A stretch of 64,000 bases of DNA, from the NCBI GenBank assembly GCA_035529075.1, contig DATKXK010000016.1, forward strand, positions 52,796-116,795. The letters are read 5' to 3'. Positions 1 to 8,265 of the stretch are shown piece after piece. Within the stretch, counting starts at the first letter, position 1; each line of letters begins with the position of its first letter. The notes beneath the pieces are model-generated. The model saw nothing but the letters and a program-made list of their open reading frames with translations, did not search any database and was not told the DNA's origin. The stretch is from Acidobacteriota bacterium. Lineage in GTDB: Bacteria > Zixibacteria > MSB-5A5 > GN15 > FEB-12. The position numbers and the translations under genes are program-made.

Positions 1-645
1 TTCGACCTGAGCGATCTTGACCGTGCCTTCATCGCGGCGGCGTACCGGTGGCGAGCGCTCACCACGAGCCTGGGATTGATGCAGTTCGGCCAGAGAGACC
101 TGTACGCCGAACGTACGTTAAAGTGGTCGCTGGCGGTACGGAGGGATTCCGTCTCGGTGGGGTTGTCGGTTTCGGGTATGATGGTTGACATCAGCGGGGG
201 ATACGGCCAGTTACGGGCTGCCACGATCGGTGCCGGTGCGTCCTACCGTGGCGGGAGATGGTTTGTCTGTGCGGTCGGTGACAATCTCACCAGCCCGAAG
301 CTCTACGAGGGGTCGGTCGCCCGGAGACCGAACTATTCGCTCTATGGCGAGTTTGTCGGCAAAGCGTCGTTTTCCGTGACGGGGCGAGCCGCCTTCCAGG
401 ATACAGAGAAACCGCAGTTTGCGCTTGCCCAGCGACTTCGTTTATCGGGCGGGTCGACGATATTCTGGGGGGTGTCGACGGCGCCGCTGACGTACGGTGC
501 GGGTCTGGAATTGTTCGTGAAAAGGATATGGATATCTTACGCAACTTCGGTGCATCCGGTGCTGGGGTTCTCCCACACCGTTGCGCTCACGTTCGGTTCG
601 AAGCAGTCGCGCTTGCGGGGAGACGGGTTTGATCAGCCGCGTTGA
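1..645 (+). CDS. Outer-membrane beta-barrel-like protein, 5' end missing
   Basis: The reading frame is open from the first base of the window, so the N-terminus lies upstream; the first in-frame ATG (position 79) is internal. The visible 214 residues alternate hydrophobic and polar residues with many Gly and aromatic residues, as in amphipathic beta strands of outer-membrane proteins. Residues near the middle (GAGASYRGGRWFVCAVG) look like adjacent hairpin strands. The general pattern resembles PorV/PorQ-type barrel proteins of the FCB group, but no diagnostic motif is visible, so the family is inference. It overlaps the start of dgt by 17 bases. Confidence 0.5.
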   Translation, partial: FDLSDLDRAFIAAAYRWRALTTSLGLMQFGQRDLYAERTLKWSLAVRRDSVSVGLSVSGMMVDISGGYGQLRAATIGAGASYRGGRWFVCAVGDNLTSPKLYEGSVARRPNYSLYGEFVGKASFSVTGRAAFQDTEKPQFALAQRLRLSGGSTIFWGVSTAPLTYGAGLELFVKRIWISYATSVHPVLGFSHTVALTFGSKQSRLRGDGFDQPR

Positions 646-1768
646 CATCGAACAGCGTGAGCGGCAGACGCTGGCGCCCTTCGCGGCCTTTTCGGCCGAG
701 ACGAGGGGGCGTGGCTTTCCGCAGCACGATCATCCGCTCAGGACGGTGTACCAGCGAGATCGCGACCGCATCGTGCATTCGACCGCTTTCCGGCGCATGG
801 AATACAAGACGCAGGTTTTTCTCGCCCACGAAGGCGATCATTTTCGGACGCGCCTGACCCATACGATTGAAGTGGCGCAGATCAGCCGAACGCTGGCCAG
901 AAACCTGCGCCTCAACGAAGACCTCACCGAAGCGGTGGCTCTCGTGCACGACGTCGGGCACACCCCTTTCGGGCATTCCGGAGAAGATGTGCTTGACGAG
1001 TTGCTGACGGACCGTGACGGGTTCAACCATAATCGGCAGTCGCTTCGGGTCGTGGATATCCTGGAACAGCGCTATCCCGAACACCCGGGGCTGAACCTCT
1101 CCTACGAGGTGCGGGAGGGAATAGTCAAGCACGAGACCACCCGGGCGATCACCCATCCGGACTTTGACTCCGGCGAGTGGCCGACCCTGGAAGCCTCGCT
1201 GGTCGATATCGCCGACGAGGTTGCCTACAACGCCCACGACATTGATGATGGGCTGAGGTCGGGTCTGATACGGCTGGATGATATCCGTGATCTGGCCATC
1301 TGGGGAGAGCAACGGGACGAGTTGTTCGGTCACGAGGAAGGCACGTCCGGCGGTGAAAACGACCAGACACGCTACCGGCTCGTGCGCTGGCTGGTTGATC
1401 GCAAGGCCAGAGACGTGCTTGACGAGACGCAACGGCGGATTGACGCTCTCGGTGTCGTCGACATGAAGACCTTGCGATCGGCTCCGAGCAGAGTATGCGC
1501 CTATTCCGAGGCCATGGCGGCGTCGGTGGACGGACTCAAGGCCTTTCTACGGTCCCGCCTGTACTGTCATCCTCAGCTCATGGCGAAGTCCGAGCGCGCC
1601 AGGCAGGTGGTGGTAACGCTGTTCAACAGTTTCAAGGCGGACCCGACGCTGATGCCGGCCCGGTTCCAGGAGATGCTGCTCACGGAACAGGCCGAGACGG
1701 TTATCGCTGATTATATCGCGGGCATGACCGACCGCTACGCTGAGCGGTTGTATGGCGACGTCAACTGA
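629..1768 (+). CDS. dgt: Deoxyguanosinetriphosphate triphosphohydrolase-like dNTPase
   Basis: This enzyme of the HD superfamily splits dNTPs into deoxynucleoside and triphosphate and so helps set dNTP pools. The HD metal site is visible: H in RLTHTIE, the HD pair in LVHDVGHTPFGHSGE (about residues 106-107), and a downstream D in DIADEVAYNAHDIDDG. The motif FRRMEYKTQVF near residue 55 is typical of bacterial dNTPases. I place the start at the TTG at 629 because a GGGGAG ribosome site sits 6 bases before it; an upstream TTG at 581 would add 16 residues unlike the family. The product is 379 aa, a normal length for the short dGTPase-like class. Confidence 0.93.
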   Translation: MISRVDIEQRERQTLAPFAAFSAETRGRGFPQHDHPLRTVYQRDRDRIVHSTAFRRMEYKTQVFLAHEGDHFRTRLTHTIEVAQISRTLARNLRLNEDLTEAVALVHDVGHTPFGHSGEDVLDELLTDRDGFNHNRQSLRVVDILEQRYPEHPGLNLSYEVREGIVKHETTRAITHPDFDSGEWPTLEASLVDIADEVAYNAHDIDDGLRSGLIRLDDIRDLAIWGEQRDELFGHEEGTSGGENDQTRYRLVRWLVDRKARDVLDETQRRIDALGVVDMKTLRSAPSRVCAYSEAMAASVDGLKAFLRSRLYCHPQLMAKSERARQVVVTLFNSFKADPTLMPARFQEMLLTEQAETVIADYIAGMTDRYAERLYGDVN

Positions 1769-1976
1769 AAACGAGGTCCGGCGTCCTCAGCTTAGGCGGT
1801 TCCTGCCGGCCTGAGGGCGGTCCGTTAGGCATATCCATACCAGTGAAATGTGAATGATAGTGCAGGGTGCCGGTCGCCGGGAGCGGTGGCCTTCTGTTAA
1901 CCTGTTGAAAGACAAGGGCTGAGGTTTCCTGACGCGGGCAGATCCGGGGGGCACAGGGGTTGCTCCGAGTACCGGT

Positions 1977-2357
1977 ATGCAGTGCTTCTTCGGGACCTTC
2001 GATCTGCCTGAAACGGCTGCCGACGGCAAGTCCGCGGTGGTGACCTTCCACATACCGGACATGGGGATCAGATTCAAAGCCCCCTTTGCGGCGGTGGACA
2101 AGAACCATTCTGGTCTGGCCTCCCTGCTGGCCCTGCTGGAGTTCATAGACTCCAACCAGAAGTACTTCTCCAATCAGACTTTTCAGATTTTCGGCAACAA
2201 TCAGTCGGTTATCGACCAGGTGAACGGGCGCAAACATTCTCCCGATCAGTTTGCCCCTCTGATTGAACGAGCCTTCAGATACCGTGAGAAGTATCGGTTT
2301 TCACTTGACTGGGTGCCTCGTTCCGAGAATCCCGCCGTCGATCCGCTTTTCGATTGA
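1977..2357 (+). CDS. Small protein with RNase H-like C-terminal features
   Basis: The product is a 126-aa protein. The second half contains QIFGNNQSVIDQVNGR, followed by a Tyr/Phe-rich strand and DWVPRSENPAVDP. This order matches the last part of RNase HI-like folds, where a D/N-S-x-x-V-I-x-x-V-N-G helix is followed by W-V-P-R-x-x-N-x-x-A-D. The acidic residues of a complete RNase H active site are not all evident (Asn replaces the usual Asp in GNNQS), so enzymatic activity is doubtful. There is no strong ribosome site before the ATG. The -35 box for holA lies in its last codons. Confidence 0.55.
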   Translation: MQCFFGTFDLPETAADGKSAVVTFHIPDMGIRFKAPFAAVDKNHSGLASLLALLEFIDSNQKYFSNQTFQIFGNNQSVIDQVNGRKHSPDQFAPLIERAFRYREKYRFSLDWVPRSENPAVDPLFD

Positions 2358-2383
2358 CCTGTTTTCCAATGTCGTGGTATACT
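2354..2383 (+). promoter_or_regulatory. Sigma-70-type promoter of holA
   Basis: TTGACC (2354-2359) and TATACT (2378-2383) are separated by 18 bases. Transcription would begin near 2390, which is the A of the holA ATG, so the transcript is predicted to be leaderless. The -35 box overlaps the stop codon region of the upstream gene. Confidence 0.7.
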
Positions 2384-2389
2384 ACTGCC

Positions 2390-3388
2390 ATGACTCGCGA
2401 AAGGCGATCTTTAACCCCTAAAGCTCTATCGGACGCTGTTTCCTCGGGAAAATTCGAGCCCCTGTACTACTTCTATGGTACGGAAGACTACCGGATTGTG
2501 GAGGCGGAGAAGTTTGTGGCCCATCAGTTTCTGCCGGAGCGCCAGATACCGACGAACTACCGGAGAATGGACGGACGGCGAACAAAGTGCGTCGATATTC
2601 TCGCGGAGCTGTCGGCGTATCCCATGCTCGGCGAGCGTCAGGTGATAGCGGTCTCCGATATCCAGAGTTACAACGCCTCCGAAATAGATCGTATCCTGAA
2701 GATTCTCGATCCGCCCGACCCGAACCGGATTGTCGTGTTCAGTTCGCCGTCAGCCAGGACGCCAAGGAAGAATTCAGCGGCCAAGAACAGGCTCGCCTCG
2801 GCGGCGGTGACGGTGGAATTCACCAAGATGACGGCGCGGGAGACGGCGGGCATGATCAGCCGAAAGCTGGCCGGGCACGGCCTGGAGATTGAGCCTGATG
2901 CTCTGACCTTGCTGACCGAACTCGTGGGTGGCAATCGCGGTGCGGTTGAGACCGAGACCGGCAAGCTCGTCGACTACGTGGGACAGGGCCGGACGGTGAC
3001 GGCTGAGGATATTCGAGCGGTTTCGGCCGGGTTTCAAGTGTATTCGATTTTCACGCTGGCCGACGAGATTATCAACGGGGACAGACGGCGTGTGCTCAGA
3101 CAGGTGCAGACTCTGATCGCGGACGGCAGTTCGCCCACGGGGATTCTTTTTTTCGTCGGTCAGCATTTTTTGTCCCTGTATCTTGTCAGGAACGACAAAC
3201 CGCTGCCGCCGAATGTCCGCTTCCTGGCGGGGAAGTTCCGGCAGCAGGCGTCAAGGTTCGACAACCGTCAACTGGAATACTTCCTGACGGAGATTGCGGC
3301 CTGTGACGCCATGATGCGCCGCCAGAGCATGAAACCGCGAATGGCGCTGGAGGCGCTGGTTCTGAAGCTGATGGAGTCGGCCGGATAG
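2390..3388 (+). CDS. holA: DNA polymerase III subunit delta
   Basis: HolA is the clamp-loader subunit that opens the sliding clamp. The 332-aa product begins with the typical LYYFYGTEDYRIVEAE segment (about residues 23-38) and has the usual central YPMLGERQVIAVSD and VVFSSPSARTPRKNS segments plus an alpha-helical C-terminal collar domain (QASRFDNRQLEYFLTEIAACDAMMR). I use ATG 2390 because the upstream in-frame TTG at 2354 is the -35 box of a good promoter whose start point coincides with ATG 2390. No Shine-Dalgarno sequence is present, consistent with leaderless translation. Length is normal for the family. Confidence 0.92.
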   Translation: MTRERRSLTPKALSDAVSSGKFEPLYYFYGTEDYRIVEAEKFVAHQFLPERQIPTNYRRMDGRRTKCVDILAELSAYPMLGERQVIAVSDIQSYNASEIDRILKILDPPDPNRIVVFSSPSARTPRKNSAAKNRLASAAVTVEFTKMTARETAGMISRKLAGHGLEIEPDALTLLTELVGGNRGAVETETGKLVDYVGQGRTVTAEDIRAVSAGFQVYSIFTLADEIINGDRRRVLRQVQTLIADGSSPTGILFFVGQHFLSLYLVRNDKPLPPNVRFLAGKFRQQASRFDNRQLEYFLTEIAACDAMMRRQSMKPRMALEALVLKLMESAG

Positions 3389-3419
3389 CCGGCAAAAAGG
3401 GCAAGCTCGACGGGAAGAA

Positions 3420-3998
3420 ATGGCCGCTTTGGGAGTAGCTGAGGTAGATAACGCGGTCAGCGATCGCAAGCTGATCGAGGCCGTCCAGAACGGTGACAAC
3501 AAGGCGTTTGGCCCCCTCATCCGGCGCTACCAGAAGCGGCTGTTTCGGTTCGTGTACGGACTGACCGGGTCATTCGACCAGACTGAGGACCTTGTTCAGG
3601 AGGCGTTTGTGAAAGCCTGGGGTGCCATCGGGACCTTTCGTACGGAGCACGATTTCTACCCGTGGCTGGCCACTATCGCGCGCAATCTTGCGATCAATCA
3701 AATCCACCGGGAGCAGAAGAAGGAGTCGCTGGACAAGCTGACCGGCAAAGGGTTTGATCCGCGCTCGGCGGAGTTGGGCCCGCTGGAGAAGCTGCTGGAC
3801 AAGGAGGGACAGAAGCGGTTTTATCGGGCGCTGAAGTTGATGCCGGTGGAATACCGCTCGGTGTTCGTTTTGCGGCACTTCGAGGGTATGGATTACAACG
3901 AGATTGCCAGCTTCCTGAAGATTCCGCCCGGGACAGTGGATTCTCGACTGTACCGGGCGCGGAGGTACCTGATGGCCGCGCTGCGGGATTGGCTGTAG
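3420..3998 (+). CDS. ECF-type RNA polymerase sigma factor
   Basis: This 192-aa sigma factor has region 2 at about residues 25-95 (RYQKRLFRFVYGLTGSFDQTEDLVQEAFVKAW, with the DLVQEAF promoter-melting helix) and region 4 at about residues 135-190 (MPVEYRSVFVLRHFEGMDYNEIASFLKIPPGTVDSRLYRARR). There is no region 3, which defines the ECF class. A GGGAAGAA sequence precedes the ATG. The next gene encodes a zinc-finger anti-sigma factor 40 bases downstream, so the two almost certainly form a regulator pair. Its target promoters cannot be deduced here. Confidence 0.93.
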   Translation: MAALGVAEVDNAVSDRKLIEAVQNGDNKAFGPLIRRYQKRLFRFVYGLTGSFDQTEDLVQEAFVKAWGAIGTFRTEHDFYPWLATIARNLAINQIHREQKKESLDKLTGKGFDPRSAELGPLEKLLDKEGQKRFYRALKLMPVEYRSVFVLRHFEGMDYNEIASFLKIPPGTVDSRLYRARRYLMAALRDWL

Positions 3999-4038
3999 AA
4001 TCGTTCAGGTCGGGGATACCGGCACGAACGGAGAACCT

Positions 4039-5121
4039 ATGAATCACGAGTATTTTGAGGATCGGATTTCAGCCTACCTGGACCACGGCCTGCCGCCGAT
4101 GGAGCAGGCAGCAGTAGAAGAACATCTCAAGGCATGTCAGAAGTGCCAGCAATTGCTGGCCAGATTGAAAGAGTTGGACGGGCTGGTCGACCGGCACAGC
4201 CAGCTGGGCGGGAACGGATACTGGGAGCAGTCGGCTCGCAAGATCGAGGAGCGTATCGGCATTGCCGCTACCGAGGTGACAGATGTGCAGCCGGCCGGGC
4301 GCGGCCGGGGGCCAGGCTGGAAATGGGCGACAGCGGTGGCGTCGGTGGCCATTCTGGCGGCCATCGGTCTGCGCCAGTCGGACATTGTGAGGGACGAAAC
4401 GATGGTGCCGGCTGTCCGGGCGCCGCAACAACCGGCGGCCGGGGAGGAATCGGTCCCGGAAGTGAAGGAAGCGGAGGTTGAGGAGCCCTCTGGTGCCATT
4501 CAGGAGGAATTCATACCGACGCCGGCAAAGCCGACCGAGTTGCCGGACGCGGCAGATCGCCGGGAGAAGCCGGCGGCAAGTTCGGGCACGCGTGGCAGAA
4601 AAGAGGAACCGGCGCCGGTCAGCGTGCAGCCGCCCGCTGAGACTGTGTATGTTCAGGGCGGAAAGAAGGGTGAGGAAGATCACCTTGCGGGTGAGTCACT
4701 TGAGTCCCGGGATTACAAGAGTGATGTCAAAAAAGAGTCCGAGGAGGAGTTTTTTCAGCCCCAGGCAGTTGTGCCGGAACTCGCGGATCTGGAGCCGCGC
4801 GGGGCCGGTGACCTTGGCGTCTGGCGGCAGAGGCGAGATTCCCTGATGGCCTTATTTCGGGCCCCTTCGCAGCCTGACAAGTCTATCGTTGAGCGTGCCG
4901 GGTTGAAATCGGCCCTTGTCGAGAGGACGACCATGGACCGCGATTCTCAGGCACGGATCGAGGCGGGACTGCTCGAGGCCTGTTACCGGGTGGCAATCCT
5001 GAGCCCGGACAGCAGTGAGACGGCCAGGGCGGCCGCAATACTGGACAGCATAGCCGTTGACACCACCTCGCCCAGCCGTGACCTGGCTCGCCGGTATCTC
5101 GAAAGGCTGAGAAAGCAGTAG
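4039..5121 (+). CDS. Membrane anti-sigma factor with zinc-finger (zf-HC2) domain
   Basis: The N-terminus holds the anti-sigma zinc-finger signature H29-x3-C33-x2-C36 (HLKACQKC), which in this family grips the cognate ECF sigma factor. One transmembrane helix follows at about residues 94-111 (WKWATAVASVAILAAIGL), so the rest lies outside the cytoplasmic membrane. The middle, about residues 120-260, is low complexity (Pro, Glu, Ala) and probably unstructured. The last 80 residues are helical and may be a small repeat-like domain. The position directly after the sigma gene supports the pairing. The signal it senses is unknown. Confidence 0.88.
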   Translation: MNHEYFEDRISAYLDHGLPPMEQAAVEEHLKACQKCQQLLARLKELDGLVDRHSQLGGNGYWEQSARKIEERIGIAATEVTDVQPAGRGRGPGWKWATAVASVAILAAIGLRQSDIVRDETMVPAVRAPQQPAAGEESVPEVKEAEVEEPSGAIQEEFIPTPAKPTELPDAADRREKPAASSGTRGRKEEPAPVSVQPPAETVYVQGGKKGEEDHLAGESLESRDYKSDVKKESEEEFFQPQAVVPELADLEPRGAGDLGVWRQRRDSLMALFRAPSQPDKSIVERAGLKSALVERTTMDRDSQARIEAGLLEACYRVAILSPDSSETARAAAILDSIAVDTTSPSRDLARRYLERLRKQ

Positions 5122-5219
5122 GTGCCCCCTGCAGATTGGCCGCAAAGCAGTGAATCTTTGGCACCGGCCTTCCGTATACCTATACCAGAGATCCGTACTG
5201 GAGAGTAGGAGGAGTCCCC

Positions 5220-5666
5220 GTGAGTAAAAGGCTTTACCGCTCGACAACTCAGAAGGTGTTCGCCGGGGTCTGCGGTGGTTTCGGCGATTACTTCGAGGTC
5301 GACCCGGTGCTTGTAAGGATCATCGCGGTTATCCTTTTCTTCGCACACGGTGTCGGATTTCTGGCCTATATGGTCGCCTGGATCGTGATGCCGAAGCGTC
5401 CGGTTGGGGAACCGGTATCTGGTGAACGGCACTATTCATCCTGGCATAAGTACCTTCCGGGGGTGATCCTGATCGCCATCGGTGCCGCCCTGCTCCTTCG
5501 TGAGTTCTGGTACTGGTTCGATTTTGGTGAGATGTGGGCTGTCCTGTTAATCCTTGCCGGACTGGGGCTCATTTTCCTCAGGAGCAGCAAGCGCAATGAA
5601 GGGACGGAAAGTCAGCACGTAAACGGCCACAATATGAACAGTCATAACGGGATGGGATCGGTATGA
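5220..5666 (+). CDS. PspC-domain membrane protein
   Basis: The 148-aa product starts at a GTG preceded by GTAGGAGG. Residues 1-60 form a PspC domain (KRLYRSTTQKVFAGVCGGFGDYFEVDPVLVRII with the downstream VAWIVMPKRP), a domain linked to envelope stress and phage-shock responses. A second part at about residues 75-125 has two hydrophobic segments like LiaF-type membrane domains (PGVILIAIGAALLLREFW). Its stop overlaps the start of the next gene by four bases (ATGA), so the two proteins are translationally coupled and probably work together. Confidence 0.85.
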   Translation: MSKRLYRSTTQKVFAGVCGGFGDYFEVDPVLVRIIAVILFFAHGVGFLAYMVAWIVMPKRPVGEPVSGERHYSSWHKYLPGVILIAIGAALLLREFWYWFDFGEMWAVLLILAGLGLIFLRSSKRNEGTESQHVNGHNMNSHNGMGSV

Positions 5667-6559
5667 CACCGGCACGCTTTCGATGGGGCATGCTGCTGAT
5701 TCTTATCGGCACGCTTGTTTTGTTGCGCAATTTTGACGTTCTCGAATACAACTTCTGGTGGGATTTCATAATATACTTCCCGCTTTTCCTCATAGCGGTC
5801 GGCATTGAGAAGATCTTTACCGGCTCCCGGATGGAGTTCATTTCATATCTCACCACGGTAGCCCTGGTTGGCGGAGCAGCCTTCGTGGCGTTGGAGGGAG
5901 CCGAAAGCAGCGAAGCCAGTTTCTTCTCGCAGACAACATACACTCAGGAGGCCGATCCGTCGGCCGAGAGCCTTCGGGCCGTGCTGCACCTCGGCAGTGG
6001 GGACCTGACGATTCGTGATGCCGGAGATAACATGGTCTACGGTCGATTTCGGGAGTTCACGCGCAAGCCCAAGATCAGCTATTCGCTTAAAGGTGATCAG
6101 GCGGAGGTCGTGTTCGACAGCCGGTCGGGACGGTTCTTCAGCGGCCTTGTACAGGTGGAATCGGATGACCCCGACGACTGGTACTTGTCATTTTCCGATC
6201 ACGTGCCGCTGTCGCTGGAGTGTTCCGGCGACCATTCGGATATACACATGAACCTGTCAACGACACCGCTGCGCGATTTGCGTCTCGAGGCCGACGATGC
6301 CGAAATATACCTCAAGATCGGCGACCTGCTGCCGTTCGTGAGCGTCACGGTCAAGGGTGACGAATCGAAGCTGCGGTTGCGGGTGCCGCGAGACGTTGGG
6401 CTTCGGGTCTCCGGGGCTGAGCACCGGAATCTCCTGAAACGAATTGGTCTGAAAGAAGACAGCGGATTTTTTGTCAACGACGGCTTCGATACGTTGAAGC
6501 GGAAGATAGAAATTGATCTGGGCGATCGGTTTCGGTCGCTATCTCTGGATTTCTACTGA
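5663..6559 (+). CDS. LiaF/toast-rack-like membrane protein
   Basis: The product is 298 aa. Residues 1-75 contain three or four short hydrophobic helices (GMLLILIGTLVLLRNF, FIIYFPLFLIAVGIE) that match the LiaF transmembrane region. The rest is a beta-rich domain with repeated strand patterns (LHLGSGDLTIRDA, LECSGDHSDIHMNLS, VTVKGDESKLRLRVP), typical of the DUF4097/toast-rack beta-solenoid found behind PspC proteins. This points to envelope stress sensing. It is the last gene of the sigma/anti-sigma/PspC run and is followed by a GC-rich hairpin at 6591. Confidence 0.75.
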   Translation: MTPARFRWGMLLILIGTLVLLRNFDVLEYNFWWDFIIYFPLFLIAVGIEKIFTGSRMEFISYLTTVALVGGAAFVALEGAESSEASFFSQTTYTQEADPSAESLRAVLHLGSGDLTIRDAGDNMVYGRFREFTRKPKISYSLKGDQAEVVFDSRSGRFFSGLVQVESDDPDDWYLSFSDHVPLSLECSGDHSDIHMNLSTTPLRDLRLEADDAEIYLKIGDLLPFVSVTVKGDESKLRLRVPRDVGLRVSGAEHRNLLKRIGLKEDSGFFVNDGFDTLKRKIEIDLGDRFRSLSLDFY

Positions 6560-6590
6560 TATACTCTTCCTCCAGTACTCTTATTGCCGG

Positions 6591-6616
6591 CTGGCCCGCG
6601 GATCCCCGCGGGCCAG
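6591..6616 (+). terminator. GC-rich hairpin after the PspC/LiaF operon
   Basis: A perfect 11-bp inverted repeat (CTGGCCCGCGG with its complement) surrounds a 4-base loop. It is followed by CTTAATTTAT, an AT-rich stretch but not a clean U-tract. The position, 32 bases after the stop codon and before the cmk promoter, fits a transcription terminator. Confidence 0.65.
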
Positions 6617-6713
6617 CTTAATTTATGGTCAGCCGTACTTGAATGACCCGGGTGCCCGGGTGTGACTCGGCGGCTTCCTGAGCGGCGGGGGGCGGCCGCC
6701 GTGCGAATTCGGG

Positions 6714-6742
6714 TTGCACTCGGGTCGAATGCCGCCTAAATT
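6714..6742 (+). promoter_or_regulatory. Sigma-70-type promoter of cmk
   Basis: TTGCAC (6714-6719) and TAAATT (6737-6742) are spaced by 17 bases. The A of the cmk ATG (6750) lies 8 bases after the -10 box, at the expected transcription start, so the mRNA would be leaderless. Confidence 0.75.
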
Positions 6743-6749
6743 CGGTCAC

Positions 6750-7451
6750 ATGGCTGCGTCACGGTACAACCTTACGAAATTCAAGGGCAAGATCATCGCC
6801 ATCGACGGCCCGGCTGGATCGGGCAAGTCCACCACGGCCAGGCTGGTCGCGGCCCGGCTCGGCTACCGGTATCTGGACACGGGAGCCATGTACCGGGCCC
6901 TGACGTGGTTTGCGTTAAAACACGGTGTCTTTCCGTCTGATGCCACCCGGCTGACCGCGCTGGCGCAGAAGCTCGCCATTGAATTCGAAACCCACGAGGA
7001 CGTGAACAGGGTCCTGGTCAATGGCGAAGACGTCACGACCCGGATACGCAGCGCCGAGGTGACCCGGCACGTCTCGGAAGTGTCGGCCCACCGGGGGGTG
7101 CGCGAGGCAATGGTAGTCAAGCAGCGGGAGCTGGGCAGGGACGGTTCGATAGTGGCTGAGGGCCGTGACACCACGACGGTGGTCTTTCCGGACGCGCACC
7201 TGAAAGTTTACCTGGATGCCTCTATCCGCGAGCGAGCGCAGCGACGCCTGATAGATCTTGCAGGAATGGGTGTGGCGGCGACTATCGAGGAGCAGATTGC
7301 CGATATCGAGCGGCGGGATGCCTACGATTCGCAGCGGCAGCACTCGCCGTTGACCAGGGCCAGGGACGCTCACATAGTAGACACCTCGAATCAGACGATC
7401 GATCAACAGGTTGAGCAGGTCCTCGTCCTGTTCAAGGCCGTACTGAAGTGA
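6750..7451 (+). CDS. cmk: Cytidylate kinase
   Basis: Cmk phosphorylates CMP and dCMP with ATP. The 233-aa product has the P-loop IDGPAGSGKSTTAR near residues 16-28, the substrate-binding LDTGAMYRALTW segment, the VAEGRDTTTVVFPDAHLKVYLDAS core and the lid region ERAQRRLIDL. I start it at ATG 6750 because an upstream in-frame TTG (6714) is the -35 box of the promoter. It overlaps plsC by four bases. The order cmk-plsC-rpsA is a variation on the common cmk-rpsA pairing. Confidence 0.95.
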   Translation: MAASRYNLTKFKGKIIAIDGPAGSGKSTTARLVAARLGYRYLDTGAMYRALTWFALKHGVFPSDATRLTALAQKLAIEFETHEDVNRVLVNGEDVTTRIRSAEVTRHVSEVSAHRGVREAMVVKQRELGRDGSIVAEGRDTTTVVFPDAHLKVYLDASIRERAQRRLIDLAGMGVAATIEEQIADIERRDAYDSQRQHSPLTRARDAHIVDTSNQTIDQQVEQVLVLFKAVLK

Positions 7452-8074
7452 AGGTCAAGATTCTTTATGCCATTGGCTGGTGCCTGTCGCGCTTGATTAT
7501 GAGCGTGTTGTTCCGGGTCAGAATCACGGGCACCGAGCACATACCCGACCGAGGTGCTTTCATCCTGGCTTCGAACCACATCTCGTTTTATGACCCGCCG
7601 TTTCTGGGGGCGTCGGTAAGGCGGGAACTGTATTTCTTTGCCAAGAAAGAACTTTTTGACAACGCGTTGTTCGGCGCGGTGCTTCGACGCGTCAACGCTT
7701 TGCCGGCGCGTCGCGGGTCGGTTGACCGTCGGGCGCTCGATACCTCGATACGTGTCCTGGGCCAGGGGCGTGGTCTGGTCATGTTCCCTGAAGGCACGCG
7801 CTCGATGACCGGCGACCTGCTGCCGCCGAGAGCGGGGGTGGGGTTGATCGCGGCCCGGGTGCGCTGCCCCATTGTGGTGGCCCATGTTCAGGGTTCGAAC
7901 CGGCTGTTGGACTGCTTTCTGGGGCGGCAGCGCCTGTCGGTGACGTTTGGCGAGCCCATCCTGCCCGACGACTACGGGGAACTTCCCGCCGGGAAACAAG
8001 CTTATATCAAGATTACCGGCATGGTCATGGAGCGGATACGGCGTCTGAAGGACGGGGTCGAGCATCTCAAGTAA
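7448..8074 (+). CDS. plsC: 1-acyl-sn-glycerol-3-phosphate acyltransferase
   Basis: PlsC transfers an acyl chain to lysophosphatidic acid at the inner membrane, the second acylation of phospholipid synthesis. The 208-aa product shows the catalytic NHISFYD motif (H-x4-D, about residues 44-49) and the glycerol-phosphate-binding FPEGTRS motif (about residues 116-122). A hydrophobic N-terminus (LYAIGWCLSRLIMSVLF) may associate with the membrane. The GTG start overlaps the cmk stop as GTGA, so translation is coupled. Confidence 0.9.
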   Translation: MKVKILYAIGWCLSRLIMSVLFRVRITGTEHIPDRGAFILASNHISFYDPPFLGASVRRELYFFAKKELFDNALFGAVLRRVNALPARRGSVDRRALDTSIRVLGQGRGLVMFPEGTRSMTGDLLPPRAGVGLIAARVRCPIVVAHVQGSNRLLDCFLGRQRLSVTFGEPILPDDYGELPAGKQAYIKITGMVMERIRRLKDGVEHLK

Positions 8075-8127
8075 TTGAGCGCACTGGCCGAAAGTGTGGA
8101 TAGTGCGCAATTTCCGGGAAAAACCGC

Positions 8128-8155
8128 TTGGCAAATTTGGGATATTCGTTATACT
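8128..8155 (+). promoter_or_regulatory. Predicted promoter of rpsA
   Basis: TTGGCA (8128-8133) and TATACT (8150-8155) are 16 bases apart. Transcription from about 8162 would give rpsA its own mRNA with a leader of roughly 100 bases, in contrast to the leaderless cmk transcript upstream. Confidence 0.6.
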
Positions 8156-8206
8156 GTGTGGCTCTCCTCATAACGGAATCGTTTTGAAGGCGAGGTCCCC
8201 GGCAGC

Positions 8207-8221
8207 TTTCCCGCAGGGAAA
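8207..8221 (+). promoter_or_regulatory. Stem-loop in the rpsA leader
   Basis: TTTCCC and GGGAAA form a 6-bp stem around a GCA loop, and an outer AGCTTT/AAAGCT pair can extend the structure. It lies about 20 bases before the GAAGGAGG ribosome site of rpsA. Ribosomal protein genes are often self-regulated through such leaders, but that role here is inference. Confidence 0.4.
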
Positions 8222-8265
8222 AATCCAAAGCTTCCGGGTTTCGAAGGAGGTTCTTTTTTTCGTAC

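Noticed and set aside
587..1432. 281-codon minus-strand frame inside dgt
   Set aside because: It is the shadow of a well-supported gene in a GC-rich region and has no domain of its own.
6591..6616. Riboswitch or attenuator before cmk
   Set aside because: The hairpin ends before the cmk promoter, so it belongs to the upstream operon as a terminator, and cmk appears leaderless.
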